A stretch of 64,000 nt of DNA from Lepraria neglecta. Its lineage: Eukaryota > Ascomycota > Lecanoromycetes > Lecanorales > Stereocaulaceae. The stretch spans positions 1,612,001 to 1,676,000 of the forward strand of contig CM065648.1 of the NCBI GenBank assembly GCA_033220425.1, read 5' to 3'. Within the stretch, counting starts at the first letter, position 1, and each line of letters begins with the position of its first letter. The notes beneath the pieces were generated by a model. It had not been told where the DNA came from, made no database searches, and saw only the letters and a program-made list of their open reading frames with translations. Of this stretch, positions 50,252 to 62,297 are shown in pieces. Made by a program: the position numbers and the translations under genes.

Positions 50252-51061
50252 TCTTTCTTCTAATAATAGATTATAAGGACTTTCGGAGGTATTCCGTACT
50301 TATAGCTAGTCAAAGTACTCCTATACTTTAGTAGTCGATTCCCTCTTTTAGCTAGCGCCGCCAAGCAAGAATATCAAAATCGAAATACGTATCGTAACTA
50401 CTTCGTAGTATTGCCCCGCGCCACATATGAAATATGATATCGAGATGATTTCATAAGTTTTGGAACCAAGTATACGCTTTCCAATACCGTCGAAATTTTC
50501 AAAATCGGTCCATTTGCGCAAAAGTTATGACCAAAAGAAGCGTTTTCGCCATGTTTTTCTAGCGGCGCAAGCTCGGTGGCAAATGCCAAGTATTAAGCTT
50601 GGCGCCCCCGAACATCAAAAGTTGAATACGCACCGCAACTCCTTCGCATTATATCCCCGCGCCATATACGTTATATAATATCGAGATTATTTCATAAGTT
50701 TTGGAACCAAGTATACGCTTTCTAATACCGTCGAAATTTTCAAAATCGGTCCATTGACGCAAAAGTTATGACTAAAAGAAGCGTTTTCACCATGTTTTTC
50801 TAGCGGCGCAAGCTCGGTAGCAAATGCCAAGCATTGAGCTTGGCGCCCCCGGACAAAAGTTGAATACGCACCGTAACTTCTTCGCAGCAATGCCCCGCGC
50901 CATATACGTCATATAATATCGAGATAATTTCGTGAGTTTTGGAACCAAGCATATACTTTCTAATACCGTTCGAATTTTAAAATTTGGGCAAGATTTAGCT
51001 AAGGAAAGCTTAAAAAACATGTTTTTGCCTACGGAGTTCCCTAAAGCTACCCCCGCAGCCG
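50252..51061 (+). mobile_element. Helitron Hh, 5' part
   Basis: It begins TCTTTCTTCTAATAATAG after GAGATCTA. The uninterrupted LTR sequence GATCTATTATATATAG is at 51214-51229, so the insertion was between A and T. It carries two or three subterminal modules that keep much of their CA and TG content. At 51061 it is interrupted by the LTR of A2, whose target duplication AGCCG is at 51057-51061 and 59453-59457. The 3' part resumes at 59453. Confidence 0.88.
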
Positions 51062-51574
51062 TGTTACGAACAGGTTGCGTGCTGGTATCGTATATAGATT
51101 AATTCTCAATAGGGATGGAGGTACAACCTAACAAGAGTATAAAGTAGGCTTCAAGTGATACTAAGCGGGTCTAGTATATAATTAGATAATATATATTTAG
51201 TATCTAGCCTAAGAGATCTATTATATATAGTAAACTATAAATAGGAAGTAAGTTGAGCACGATACTCTAAATAGTAAGTAGTGCTCCGTATATATAGATA
51301 TACGAAATCTATACCAAGTATTCTTGATCGCACTAATCGTACTAATTATACCTACGCTCATTATAACTACTACGCTTATCGCTTAATATACCAAGTATCC
51401 CTAATCGCACTAATCGCACTAATTGTACCTGCGCTCATTGCGACTACTACGCTTATCGCTTAATATACTAAGCCTTTAGGGTCTATCTAAGTCGGATACT
51501 AATTCGTCGACTCGAACTATAACGGGCACTATACTCCTTAAGTATATCCCTGATTATATTTCCTAATCGTAATA
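51062..51574 (-). repeat. 3' LTR of A2
   Basis: It is 513 bp long, beginning TGTTACGAACAGG on the plus strand. It has the two tandem units of about 75 bp (about 51330-51470) and the promoter-like block CTCCGTATATATAGATATAC (about 51286-51305). Confidence 0.92.
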
Positions 51575-54500
51575 TTAGCTCCCCCTCCTAGATTTCTCGT
51601 CCTAAGAAACTATCTATCCTTTATACTATCCTAATATATAAAGTATTTAGATAAATCGACTATCTACCGAACGGTGCTGGCTAGTAAGCTAACCGAAGTC
51701 GTAATACGGCTATATTCCCGATATGTTACCAGCGGCAAATAGTACTTAATAGGTATAGGATCCGATAGATATTCTAACTATATAGGTAGCGGTAGAAAAT
51801 ATAACCTTATAGTATTACTACTTAAGATATATTATATTAAGATAGAATAAAAGGAAGTATAGTTATAGTTAAAAACTATATATAAAGAGTTAGAGGAATA
51901 TATATAAAACTTAATAGAGGAGTCTATATATCTCTAAAATAAATCTATCTCTAAATATAGTATAAGTATACTAAAGACGAGAAGCGGAAAATCGTAGACG
52001 ATAAGATATAGAATATTAGGGAGTTAGAAGAAGACTAGCGGTCTACCCTAAACGTCCCTAGTAACTAGATATTTAACGTCTCGTCTAAACAGTTTGGCTT
52101 CCTAGATAGAACCAATTAGTCCTCCTTCTCGATTATTCCCGGAACTCCTATAGAAGGTCCTAGTAGTTCCGGAGGTTCCTAAGAGATTCCTAGATATTTT
52201 TAGTATTATTATATCCTTTCTATCTAACTAGATATTTCTAATTAATCTAATTTAGAATCCTTTTAACCTCGAACTCCGTTTCTTCTTTAATATTATAATA
52301 AAATATTTTCTATAAGGGTATATTAGAGTCTACTAGCTCTAAGAGTAAGATATAGAATACTAGATATACCTTAGCGTTAGGTAGAAGCTTAAGTTTATAG
52401 TTAATAGGTCCTTTTATCTATTTAATTAAGAATAGTCTAACATTAATATAATCTAGTTTCTTACTTAGTCTTATTATTCTTATATTTTTTATTAAGAGGT
52501 ATACTTTATCCCCCTTCTTTAGCTAAGGAATATTCTTTCTTTTCTTATTAATTCGTTCCTTTAGTTTAGAATTTAAGCTTTTAATAGATCTTTATATATC
52601 CTTATATAAATTCTTTAGCTTATCTACCTTTACTAAAGCTTTTTCTATATTAGGTCCCTCCCTAGATTATAGAAAAGTATTTATATTCTTTCTATAATTA
52701 GTAAAGAATAGTATTAGCTTTATTATATCTAATATCTTATTATTATATACTAGTTATACTATTAGAAGTAGTAATACCTAGTTATTCTATTTCTAGTTAA
52801 TATAGTACCTAAGATATACTTCTATTATCTGATTTATATATTCTATTTATCTATCTATCTATCTATAGATAGTATACTATTAATATTCTTAGTTTTATTC
52901 TAATTACTCTAATAAGTATCTTCTAGTAATTAGATATAAAGAGCTTATCTCTATCTAATATAATTAACTTTAGTATACTATAGTCCCTTATTAGCCTATC
53001 TAATAATATAAATACTAGCTAATCTACTTTATAGGTTTCCTTAAAAGGTACTATAATAGTATACTTTATTAGTTTATCTATAATAACTATAATTAAATTA
53101 AAGATATCCTAAGTAGCTAGATCCTTAGATAGTAGTAACTTAACTATAAAGTCTATTATAATATTATCCTATAGTAATTCTAGAACTAGTATAAATTATA
53201 TTTATCTATATTTAGTATATTATATAGACTTATTCTACTAGTATTAAATATATTCTTTAATATATTATTTAACGTGTACTCGAAGCTTTAGTACCGCGTA
53301 TTCCCTTTCTAGAAGCTCTATTATTTTAGTAACTCCCGAATAACCTTATAATAGGTTATTATAGTAATCCCTAACTACTTCTTCTATATATTACTTAGGT
53401 AGATAAGTCTTCTCCCGGTATTTAAGTAATACTATATCCAGCTAATCCTTTCTTAGGATTATTATGAATATATTATCTTTATAGGCCTTTACGATCCTAT
53501 TAGTTATATTAGATCCTATTATATAAAGGGTTATAGCTAATACCTAGTATAGTACTAATAATCTATTAGCTTCTTTCTTTAGGATTAGTTATTCTATAAT
53601 ATTCTTTTCTTCTATATAGTCTAATTACCTACTAAGGGTATCTACTTAACTATTATCCTTCTCTAGGGTATAGGTTATCTTAAACTTATATTAACCTAGT
53701 AGTTCTAACTATTAGACCTATTATCTATTTAACTCCTTTATTATTATAAATTTAAGAAGGTTCTTATAGTCTATAAAGATAGTTAAGTCTAAGTAGCTTT
53801 CTATATATACTCGCTAGTTCTAAAGTATATATACTATAGTAAGTAACTCCTTGTTATATATATTATAGTTCTATTCTACTACTAATATCTTCCTTAAATA
53901 GTAGGTAACTAGATACTATTTTTAGTCCTTTATCTAGTATAAGTATACTTCTATTATAAGATCTAATATATCTATTTTAATATAAGCTAGCTCGTTTATT
54001 TAAAAGGTATAGAGTACTAGTAGATCTATATATACTTTCTTTAATATATTAAATGATTTCTATTAGTCTTTTCCCTATATAAACCTAATATCTTTCTTTA
54101 TAATATCTATTAGTAGTAGTACCTTTTTAGAGTAGCCCTCGATAAACTTCCTATTAAAGTTAGCAAATCCTAAGAAGCTTTATACTACTTTAATATCCTA
54201 TAGTATAGGCTATTTAGCTATAGCCTTAATCTTCTCTAGGCTTATACTAATACCTTTTATACTAACTATAAATCCTAGAAACTCTACTAATTCTCTATAG
54301 AATTCGTACTTTTCTAGTTTAAGAAGAAGTTTTATTTATAATAGATATCTAAGGATATCCTATATATACGTAATATATTCTTTCTTATTCTTAGAATAAA
54401 TTAGTATATTATTAAGGTACGCTATCGCTATTTAATCTAAGTATATTTATATAATATTATTAATAAGTACTTAGTAGGTTACTAGTGCGTTAGTAAGTCT

Positions 54501-57295
54501 AAATAGTATTACTAGATACTTATAGTAGCTATATCTAGTTCGGAAGGTAGTTTTCTATTCCTCGCCTTCTTTTATCTAAATTAGGTTATATATACCTCTA
54601 AGATCTAGTTTAGTAAATATCTTTACTTTCCTAAGCCGGTCCTATAACTCGCCGATATTAGGTAAAGGGTATCTATTCTTAATTATAATATCGTTTAACT
54701 TTTAATAGTTAATATATAGCTATAAACTTCTATTCTTTTTTAGTATAAAGAGAATTAGATAATCTACTAGTAATTTAGATTCTCGAATAAATCCCTTTTT
54801 AAGGTTCTTATTAATATATCTATAAAGTACTTTAAATTCCTTTTCTAATAATATATAAATAGGTCTAAATATTAGTTACTTACTAGGTTCGAGTTTAATC
54901 TTATAATCCTATAGCTAATACTTATATAATACTTCTATATTTATCTCTTCCTCGAATAAGTATACCTACTTACTATATTCCTAAGGGATAGAGAGTATAT
55001 TAGTTCCTCTCTTAACTCTTACTTTATTATCCCGCTAACCTTTACTAGTAACTATAGAGTTAGACTACCCTTTAGTATAGTCCTTATATAAAGCTAAGGT
55101 AGTATATACCTTAACTAGTCTTCGGTTCGACTTCTTATCTACTATTAGACGCTATTAATATATAGGTATAATTCTAGTAATATTACTAGATCGATTAATC
55201 CTAAGTACTCCTCGAGCCTAATTAATTATTAGGTTATACTTCTTTAACTAAGGTATTCCTAAAATTATATAATAGATAGCTATCCTAATAATATTAAAGG
55301 TAATCTCATTATAGTAGCGCTGAATTATAATAGATAATAAAAGTATCTCTTCGTCTACCTTTCCTATTAATAGTATTAATCTATTAGCTATCTAGAGGTT
55401 ATACTACTATAACTTCTTTTGAGTTAGTATTCTAGTTATTTATACTAGATCTCGTAAGATAAAGTTTCTAGTAGCTCTAGAGTCTATTATTATAATGGTC
55501 CGCTGTCTATTAATAATCACTAGTATTTTTATATATATATCGTATTACGCGGAATATAGATATTATTTAGGGGTTAATATATTAATCTCTTTATAGCTAC
55601 CCCTACTATAAGGAATTACTCTTTTCCCTATATAGAGAGGAATCCTATAAGCTACTTCTCGAACTTGTATTTCTTATAGTTATTATATAAATATATATAC
55701 TACTATTATAGATGGTACTAGTTTACTTCTAGACTCTAACGTCTTATTTAGTTTCGATAGTATACTTTTTCCTTATCTTTCTTACGTAGGAAGTAGCTTA
55801 GTTATTACTTTCTTACTAAGTACTAAGAGTATCTATTATCCTTATACTTATAGTACTAGTAATTACTATAGGATGATTTTATTAGAACTCCTAGTTCTTT
55901 TCTATAATTAATTCTATAATAGTCGTAACTATTTTCTATATACTATCTCTAGTAGACTTCCTTGTATTTAGAGTAATAGTAGTTATATCTAAAGTCTAAG
56001 ATACTAAAATCGTTCTAGAATTCTCTTAGTCTTTCTTCCTCTAAGTACTCCTATCTCTCTTTAGATATAGTAGATCTAGGTTTAGATATTATCGGTAGTC
56101 CTTTTCTTTTGATTATAACTTCCTACTCTAATTCTTCCTTATCCTAATCCTATTTAGGTTACTTTCCCTAGGTATTACTACTATCTCTAATATATAGCTT
56201 CCCTATCTAAGTATTAGCTTTATTGTAAAGCTATTATTAGAGAACTCCTTATCTCCTAAGTTAGATTCCTCTTCTTATTACTAACTATAGACTTCGTTCT
56301 ATATTAGTAAGATTCTACTAGAATTACTATCCTAGTCCTATACTTTTTCTAGTACATTTAGCTACTATCGATATACTATATTTTTTAACTTATAGTCTCT
56401 AGTAAAGTAGCCTAGTTTACTATAGCTATAATATATAGATATTTTCTTTCTACCCCCTTACTACTTCTTACCCCTAGCTAGCCCTCTAAAGGCCTATTTA
56501 CCTTTTTTTCTCCGTAAAATCTAGTTCTATTAGCACTAGTCTATAAGGGTTATATTCTTTATAATCTAGGTAGTAGCTCTTCGATTTAGTAAAAAAGCTT
56601 AAGTATCCTATCCCGCTAACTCCTCTATTGTATCTTTTTTCTATAGTCCTTTTAAAAAACTTATTATTAATTTTAATTACTTCTTTAATTAGCTTATTAA
56701 GGGTATTAAGAATAATCTCTAACCTTATAAGTTTATCCTTAACGTTATCCTTTAGACCTCTTCGGTATATAGTTATTAATATATTATTATCCTAGTTAGT
56801 CTTTACTATATACTACTAAAACTAAGTTAAATACTCTAATATAGACTTCTTCTAAGTTAAGTACTAGATAGTTTATATTACTACGTTGACTTTATTAGAT
56901 AGTCCGAATATACGGCGGATTTCAAGCCTAAATATTACTATACTTTCTATATACTATTTAATCTTACCGTCCTTATTATTATCTTCTATATACTTCTTTA
57001 GGAATAGATTAACCTACTTTTAGGCTCTTCTATATAAGTAAGTAATAGTAAAGATAGAATATCTCTATATAGATATAAGGTCCCCTTAGAACTTTAGATA
57101 TAATAATATCTAGAATAGCTATCCCTCGAGCTTATCCCTCTCTCTATAGTATAAGTTAGGCTAGGCTATCTTAATATACCTACTAAGTCCTTTATTAATA
57201 GTAGGGCGTCTCTATCTACTTCCTCCTCCTAAGGAGCTTAGGGTAGGTACCCTAGGGTCTCTTAGTATAGTATTTATCCTTAAGGGTACTCAAAG
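51575..57295 (-). pseudogene. gag-pol fossil of A2
   Basis: On the minus strand: gag about 55600-57295, protease 55200-55500, reverse transcriptase 54130-54800, RNase H 53760-54000, integrase 52500-53500 and a chromodomain-like end 52200-52300. It shares its RIP-mutated state closely with A4 and much less with A1. It is broken dozens of times. Confidence 0.85.
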
Positions 57296-57415
57296 TATTA
57301 TAAATAGATTACGTACTAGTATCGTATATAGATTAATTCTTAATAGGGATGGAGATACAATCTAATAAGAGTATAAAGTAGGCTTTAAGTAATACTAAAC
57401 GGGTCTAGTATATAA

Positions 57416-59059
57416 TTAGATAATAATAATAGATTATCGCGACTTTCGGAGGGTATTCCGCACTTATAGCCAATAAGATCGGCCCTATACTTCTCCCCCC
57501 TGATAGTACGCTTTTCGGCCTAGCGCCTTCAACTACCAAAACTTGAATTCGTACCGCAACTTCTTCGCACTACTTCCCCGCACTATATATATTATATAAT
57601 ATCGAGATGATTTCATAAGTTTTAGAGTTAATTATTAGCTTGCTTGCGTATCAAGAATTTTTAGAATCGGCCTATTTACGCAATAGTTATGAGCAAAAGA
57701 AGCGTTTTCGCTATGTTTTGCTTGCGTACCGTAACTTCTTCGCAGGACTTCCCCGCGCCACATATATTATATAATATCAAGATGATTTCATAAGTTTTAG
57801 AACCAAGCATACGCTTTCTAACACCGTCAAAATTTCTTCGCACTACTTCCCCGCGCTATATATATTATATGATATCGAGATGATTTCATAAGTTTTGGAG
57901 TTAATCATTAGCTTGCTTACGCATCAAGAATTTTTAGAATCGGCCTATTTACGTAATAGTTATAAGCAAAAGAAGCGTTTTCGCTATGTTTTGCTTGCGT
58001 ACCGTAACTTCTTCGCAGGACTTCCCCGCGCTATATACATCATATAATATCGAGATGATTTCATAAGTTTTGGAACCAAGCATGCGCTTTCTAACACCGT
58101 CAAAATTTTCAAAATCAGTCCACTTGCGCAATAGTTATAAGCAAAAGAAGCGTTTTCACTATGTTTTACAGGCAGTGCGAGCTCAGTAGCAAATGCCAAG
58201 CATTGAGCTTGGCGCCTCCGGACCCTGGAACATCAAAAGTTGAATACGCACCGCAACTTCTTCGCAGTAATGCCCCGCGCCACATATGTTATATGATATC
58301 GAGATAATCTTATCAGTTTTGGAACCAAGCATACGCTTTCCAATACCGTCGAAATTTTCAAAATCGGTCTATTTACGCAAAACTTATAAGCAATATTCGC
58401 ACATGGCGATATGGCGCCGGATTGCCTATTCGCACATGGCGATATAGCGATCATGGCACCGGATGGCTCATTCGCACATGGCGATATGGCGACGGATTGC
58501 CTATTCGCACATGGCGATATGGCATAGGATTGCCCATTCGGCACATGGCGATATGGCGGTAGATTGCCTATTCGCACAGTTGGCGATATGGCACCGGATT
58601 GGCTATTCGCACATGGCGATATGGCGGCAGGTTGGCTATTCGCATATGGAGATATGGCACCGGATTGCTCTATTCGCACATGGCGATATGGCGGTAGATT
58701 GCCTATTCGCACATGGAGATATGGCACCGGATTGCTTATTCGCATATGGCGATATGGCGGTATGCTGCCTATTCGTTCCGGGGGCATTCTAATAGCTTCC
58801 GGGGGCGAAAAGTATCCTGGAACCATCCAAACCATGCAAAGCTTCAAAGATTATTTCTGTATCCTAGAGCTATCTAAATAGCCAGCTCTTATATATACCA
58901 AAACCGTTGCTATTATATAAAGTTATAGGTAAGCTTATAATTTAATACTATAGATAGATTACTTTCTAATTTCGCTTAAATTTTCTAAATAGAATATAAA
59001 ATAAGCGAGATATATCCGTTTTACGATAATCTTCTGTGAAGATTACGGGCACTTACTTG
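57416..59059 (+). mobile_element. Non-autonomous Helitron Hg (about 1.64 kb)
   Basis: It is inserted in the 5' LTR of A2. The 3' end is the normal hairpin plus CTTG (59056-59059), followed by TTAGATAATATATATTTAG of the LTR. At the 5' end the usual TCTTTCT is absent: the sequence runs TATAATTAGATAATAATAAT, so the LTR bases TTAGATA appear on both sides. It has subterminal modules (about 57540-58380) with one more module set than He, and then the 33-bp array. It is very similar to He and Ha. Confidence 0.88.
58396..58782. repeat. 33-bp tandem repeat array in Helitron Hg
   Basis: Same unit order and same 42-bp variant as in He and Ha. Open frames over the array (58233-58847 minus, 58463-58792 plus) differ from those of He only by scattered transitions. 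Confidence 0.9.
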
Positions 59060-59452
59060 TTAGATAATATATATTTAGTGCCTAGCCTAAGAGATCTATT
59101 ATATATAGTAAACTATAAATAGAAAGTAAGTTAAGTACGATACTCTAAGTAGTAAATAGTACTCCGTATATATAGATATACGAAATCTATACTAAGTATT
59201 CTTGATCGTACTAATCGCACTAATCGCACCTGCGCTCATTGCGACTACTGCGCTTATCGCTTAATATACCAAGTATCCCTAATCGTACTAATCGTACTAA
59301 TCGCACCTGCGCTTATTATAACTACTACGCTTATCGCTTAATATACTAAGCCTTTAGGGTCTATTTAAGTCGGATACTAATTCGTTAACTCGAACTATAA
59401 CGGGCGCTACGCTCCTTAAGTATATCCCTAATTATATTTCCTAATCGTAACA
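59060..59452 (-). repeat. 5' LTR of A2, outer part
   Basis: Continuation of the LTR from 57296-57415 beyond Hg. It ends CGTAACA and is followed by the target duplication AGCCG. It closely matches the 5' LTR of A1 (30694-31203) reversed. Confidence 0.9.
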
Positions 59453-59652
59453 AGCCGTCCCTAAAGTACTAATATACTAAATCCTTAATAACTTTTACCC
59501 TATTAGGATTAGGGCTTAGCTTTATATATATAATATATACTATAAATATAGAAATTTCTAACGCCGATTAATCTTTTTTAATAGAGTATAAAATAACTAA
59601 TATATAGTTATTTTTACGATAATCTTCTGTAAAGATTACGGGTACTAACTTA
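59453..59652 (+). mobile_element. Helitron Hh, 3' part
   Basis: It begins with the A2 target duplication AGCCG and ends with the hairpin and CTTA (mutated CTTG) at 59649-59652. The next bases, TTATATATAG, continue the A3 LTR cut at 50251. Its reverse near-copy is Hf (30494-30693). Confidence 0.88.
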
Positions 59653-59928
59653 TTATATATAGTAGATACTAGATATAAATAGAAAGTTAAGCACGATACT
59701 CTAAGTAGTAAGTAGTACTCTATATATATAGTAATAGAAAATCTATACCAAGCATTTTGTTTATACGAGTCGAATATTGATTTATCTAAACTATATCCGA
59801 GTTAAATAAATCGAATATCGATTCGTCTAAACTAGACCCTACTAAGCCTATACTAGTTTATATACCCCTAATACGTTCTTATTAGTATATTCTTAGCTCT
59901 TAATAATATTACCTTAGCTTTATATAAG
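59653..59928 (-). repeat. A3 5' LTR, outer part
   Basis: Continuation of the LTR at 50094-50251, giving about 434 bp in total. It ends GCTCTTAATAATA at 59928 and borders A4. Its reverse near-copy is 30238-30493. Confidence 0.82.
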
Positions 59929-61136
59929 GATAGTACTAAAGGGTAGTCTAACTCTATAGTTACTAGTAGAGGTTAGTAGGATAATAAAGTAAGAGTTATA
60001 AAGAGAACCGATATACTCTCTATCCCTTAGGATATAGTAAGTAGGTATACTTATTCGAGGAAGAGATAAATATAGAAGTATTATATAAGTATTAGCTATA
60101 GGATTATAAGATTAAACTCGAACCTAGTAAGTAACTAATATTTAGACCTATTTATATATTATTAGAAAAGGAATTTAAAGTACTTTATAGATATATTAAT
60201 AAGAACCTTAAAAAGGGATTTATTCGAGAATCTAAATTACTAGTAGATTATCTAATTCTCTTTATACTAAAAAAGAATAGAAGTTTATAGCTATATATTA
60301 ACTATTAAAAGTTAAATAATATTATAATCAAGAATAGATATCCTTTACCTAATATTAGCGAGCTATAGAATTAGCTTAGGAAAGCAAAGATATTTACTAA
60401 ACTAGATTTTAGAGATATATATAACCTAATTTAAATAAAAGGAGGCGAGGAAAAGAAAACTACTTTCTAAATAAGATATAGCTACTATAAATATCTAGTA
60501 ATACCGTTTAGACTTACCAACGTACTAGTAATCTACTAAGTACTTATTAATAATATTATATAAATATACTTAGATCGAATAGCGATAGCGTACCTTAACG
60601 ATATACTAATTTATTCTAAAAATAAAAAAGAATATATTATATATATATATAATATCCTTAGATATCTATTATAGGCGAAACTTCTTCTTAAACTAGAAAA
60701 GTATAAGTTCTATAAAGAATTAGTAGAATTTCTAGGATTTATAGTTAGTATAAAAGGTATTAGTATAAGCCCTAAAAAGATTAAGGCTATAGCTAAATAG
60801 TCTATACTATAGAATATCAAAGTAGTATAAAGCTTCTTAGGATTTACTAACTTTAATAGGAAGTTTATAGAGGGCTACTCTAAGAAGGTACTTCTACTAA
60901 TAGATATTACTAAGAAAGATATTAGGTTTATATAGGGAAAAGACTAATAAAAGGTATTTAATATACTAAAGAAGATATATATAGATCTACTAGTACTCTA
61001 TACTTTTTAAGTAAATAAGCTAGCTTATATTAAAATAGATACGTCGGATCTTGTAATAGAAGTATATTTATACTAGATAAAGGACTAAAGATAGTATCTA
61101 GTTACCTACTATTCGAGGAAGATATTAGTAGTAGAA
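59929..61136 (+). mobile_element. Family A Ty3/gypsy fossil fragment A4
   Basis: Plus-strand protease to RNase H region (reverse transcriptase at about 60130-60700). It is heavily broken. It is the outermost layer of the nest, with A3 inserted at 59928/59929 and Helitron Hd at 61136/61137. It holds the empty site for He at about 60190-60205. Confidence 0.88.
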
Positions 61137-61885
61137 TCTTTCTTCTAATAATAGATTATAAGGACTTTCGGAGTAATTCCGCACTTGTAGCCAATAAGAT
61201 TAGCCCTATATTCTGTATTCCCTCTCTCGGCTAGCGCCTTTAACTACTAAAAGTTGAATTCGCATCGCAACTTCTTCGCACTACTTCCCCGCGCTATATA
61301 CGTTATATAATATCAAGATGATTTCATATGTTTTGGAGTTAATTATTAGCTTGCTTGCGCATCAAGAATTTTTAGAATCGGCCTATTTGCGCAATAGTTA
61401 TGACCAAAAGAAGCGTTTTCGCCATGTTTTGCTGGCAGCGCGAGCTCGGTGGCAAATGCCAAGCATTGAGCTTGGCGCCCCCGGACCTAGAACATCAAAA
61501 GTTGAATACGCACCGCAACTTCTTCGCAGCGATACCCCGCGCCACATATGTCATATGATGTCGAGATGATTTCATAAGTTTTAGAACCAAGCATGCGCTT
61601 TCTAATACCGTCAAAATTTTCAAAATCGATCTATTTGCGCAAAACTTATAAGTAAAAGAAGCTTTTTGCGGGCAGCGCGAGCTCGGTGGCAAATGCCAAG
61701 CATTGAGCTTGGCGCCCCCGGACCCTAGAACACCAAAAGTTGAATTCGCATCGCAACTTCTTTGCAGCGATACCCCGCGCCACATACATCATATGATATC
61801 GAGATAATTTCATGAGTTTTGGACCAAGCATGCGCTTTCTAACGCCGTTCGAATTTTGAAATTTGGCTAAGACTTGGCTGAGGAG
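61137..61885 (+). mobile_element. Helitron Hd, 5' part
   Basis: It begins TCTTTCTTCTAATAATAG after GTAGTAGAA. The uninterrupted sequence GTAGTAGAATAAAACTATAA is at 46738-46757 in B2. It has two or more subterminal modules with little RIP (many CA and TG retained). It is cut at 61885 by the LTR of B3, so its 3' end is outside the window. It is the same insertion as Hc in the other arm. Confidence 0.88.
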
Positions 61886-62297
61886 TGTTACGACCCACGG
61901 CGGTTGTATACCTAATGGTGCGATAGCCGCCTAGGGTTGCGTGTGTCTTATGCTTCTGTGGGAGAGGAGTCACTCAGGTAGAATGGCAGTCTTCGTTAGT
62001 GTAGGTAGTTAATACGTTCTATATTAATAACTAGTAAAGTATAGTGCAAAGGAGTACCAGGAAGATTAACCAAGTTGAACACGCTATTCCAAATAGTAGG
62101 CAGAGCCCCGTATATATAGATATAGGAAATCCTACCAAGTAATCTATAAGCGTTATAAGCGCACGGCGCTTATTATACTCATTATTCTTGAGTACTATAA
62201 GCGCACGTCGCTTGTCGCGCTCATCGCTTTAGCTACTAGTCCTATCTATAGTACCTTGTCCTATAGAATAGTCCTATTAGAACTAATAGTTCTAATA
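61886..62297 (-). repeat. 3' LTR of B3
   Basis: It begins TGTTACGACCCACGG on the plus strand and ends CTAATA. The promoter-like block and the GCGC-rich repeats are at about 62107-62225. The flanking bases AGGAG (61881-61885) would be the target duplication; the partner is outside the window. Confidence 0.88.

Larger units (their letters stand above)
51062..59452 (-). mobile_element. Ty3/gypsy LTR retrotransposon fossil A2, with Helitron Hg inside its 5' LTR
   Basis: The left LTR is 51062-51574 (3' LTR). The right LTR (5' LTR) is split by Hg into 57296-57415 and 59060-59452. The target duplication AGCCG is exact at 51057-51061 and 59453-59457. The internal region reads on the minus strand. 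It is structurally whole but broken many times, and more heavily RIP-mutated than A1. It was inserted into Helitron Hh. Confidence 0.92.
59453..61136 (-). repeat. Right arm of the large inverted duplication
   Basis: Partner of 27638-30693. It lacks He. The two arms are about 30 kb apart. Confidence 0.9.
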
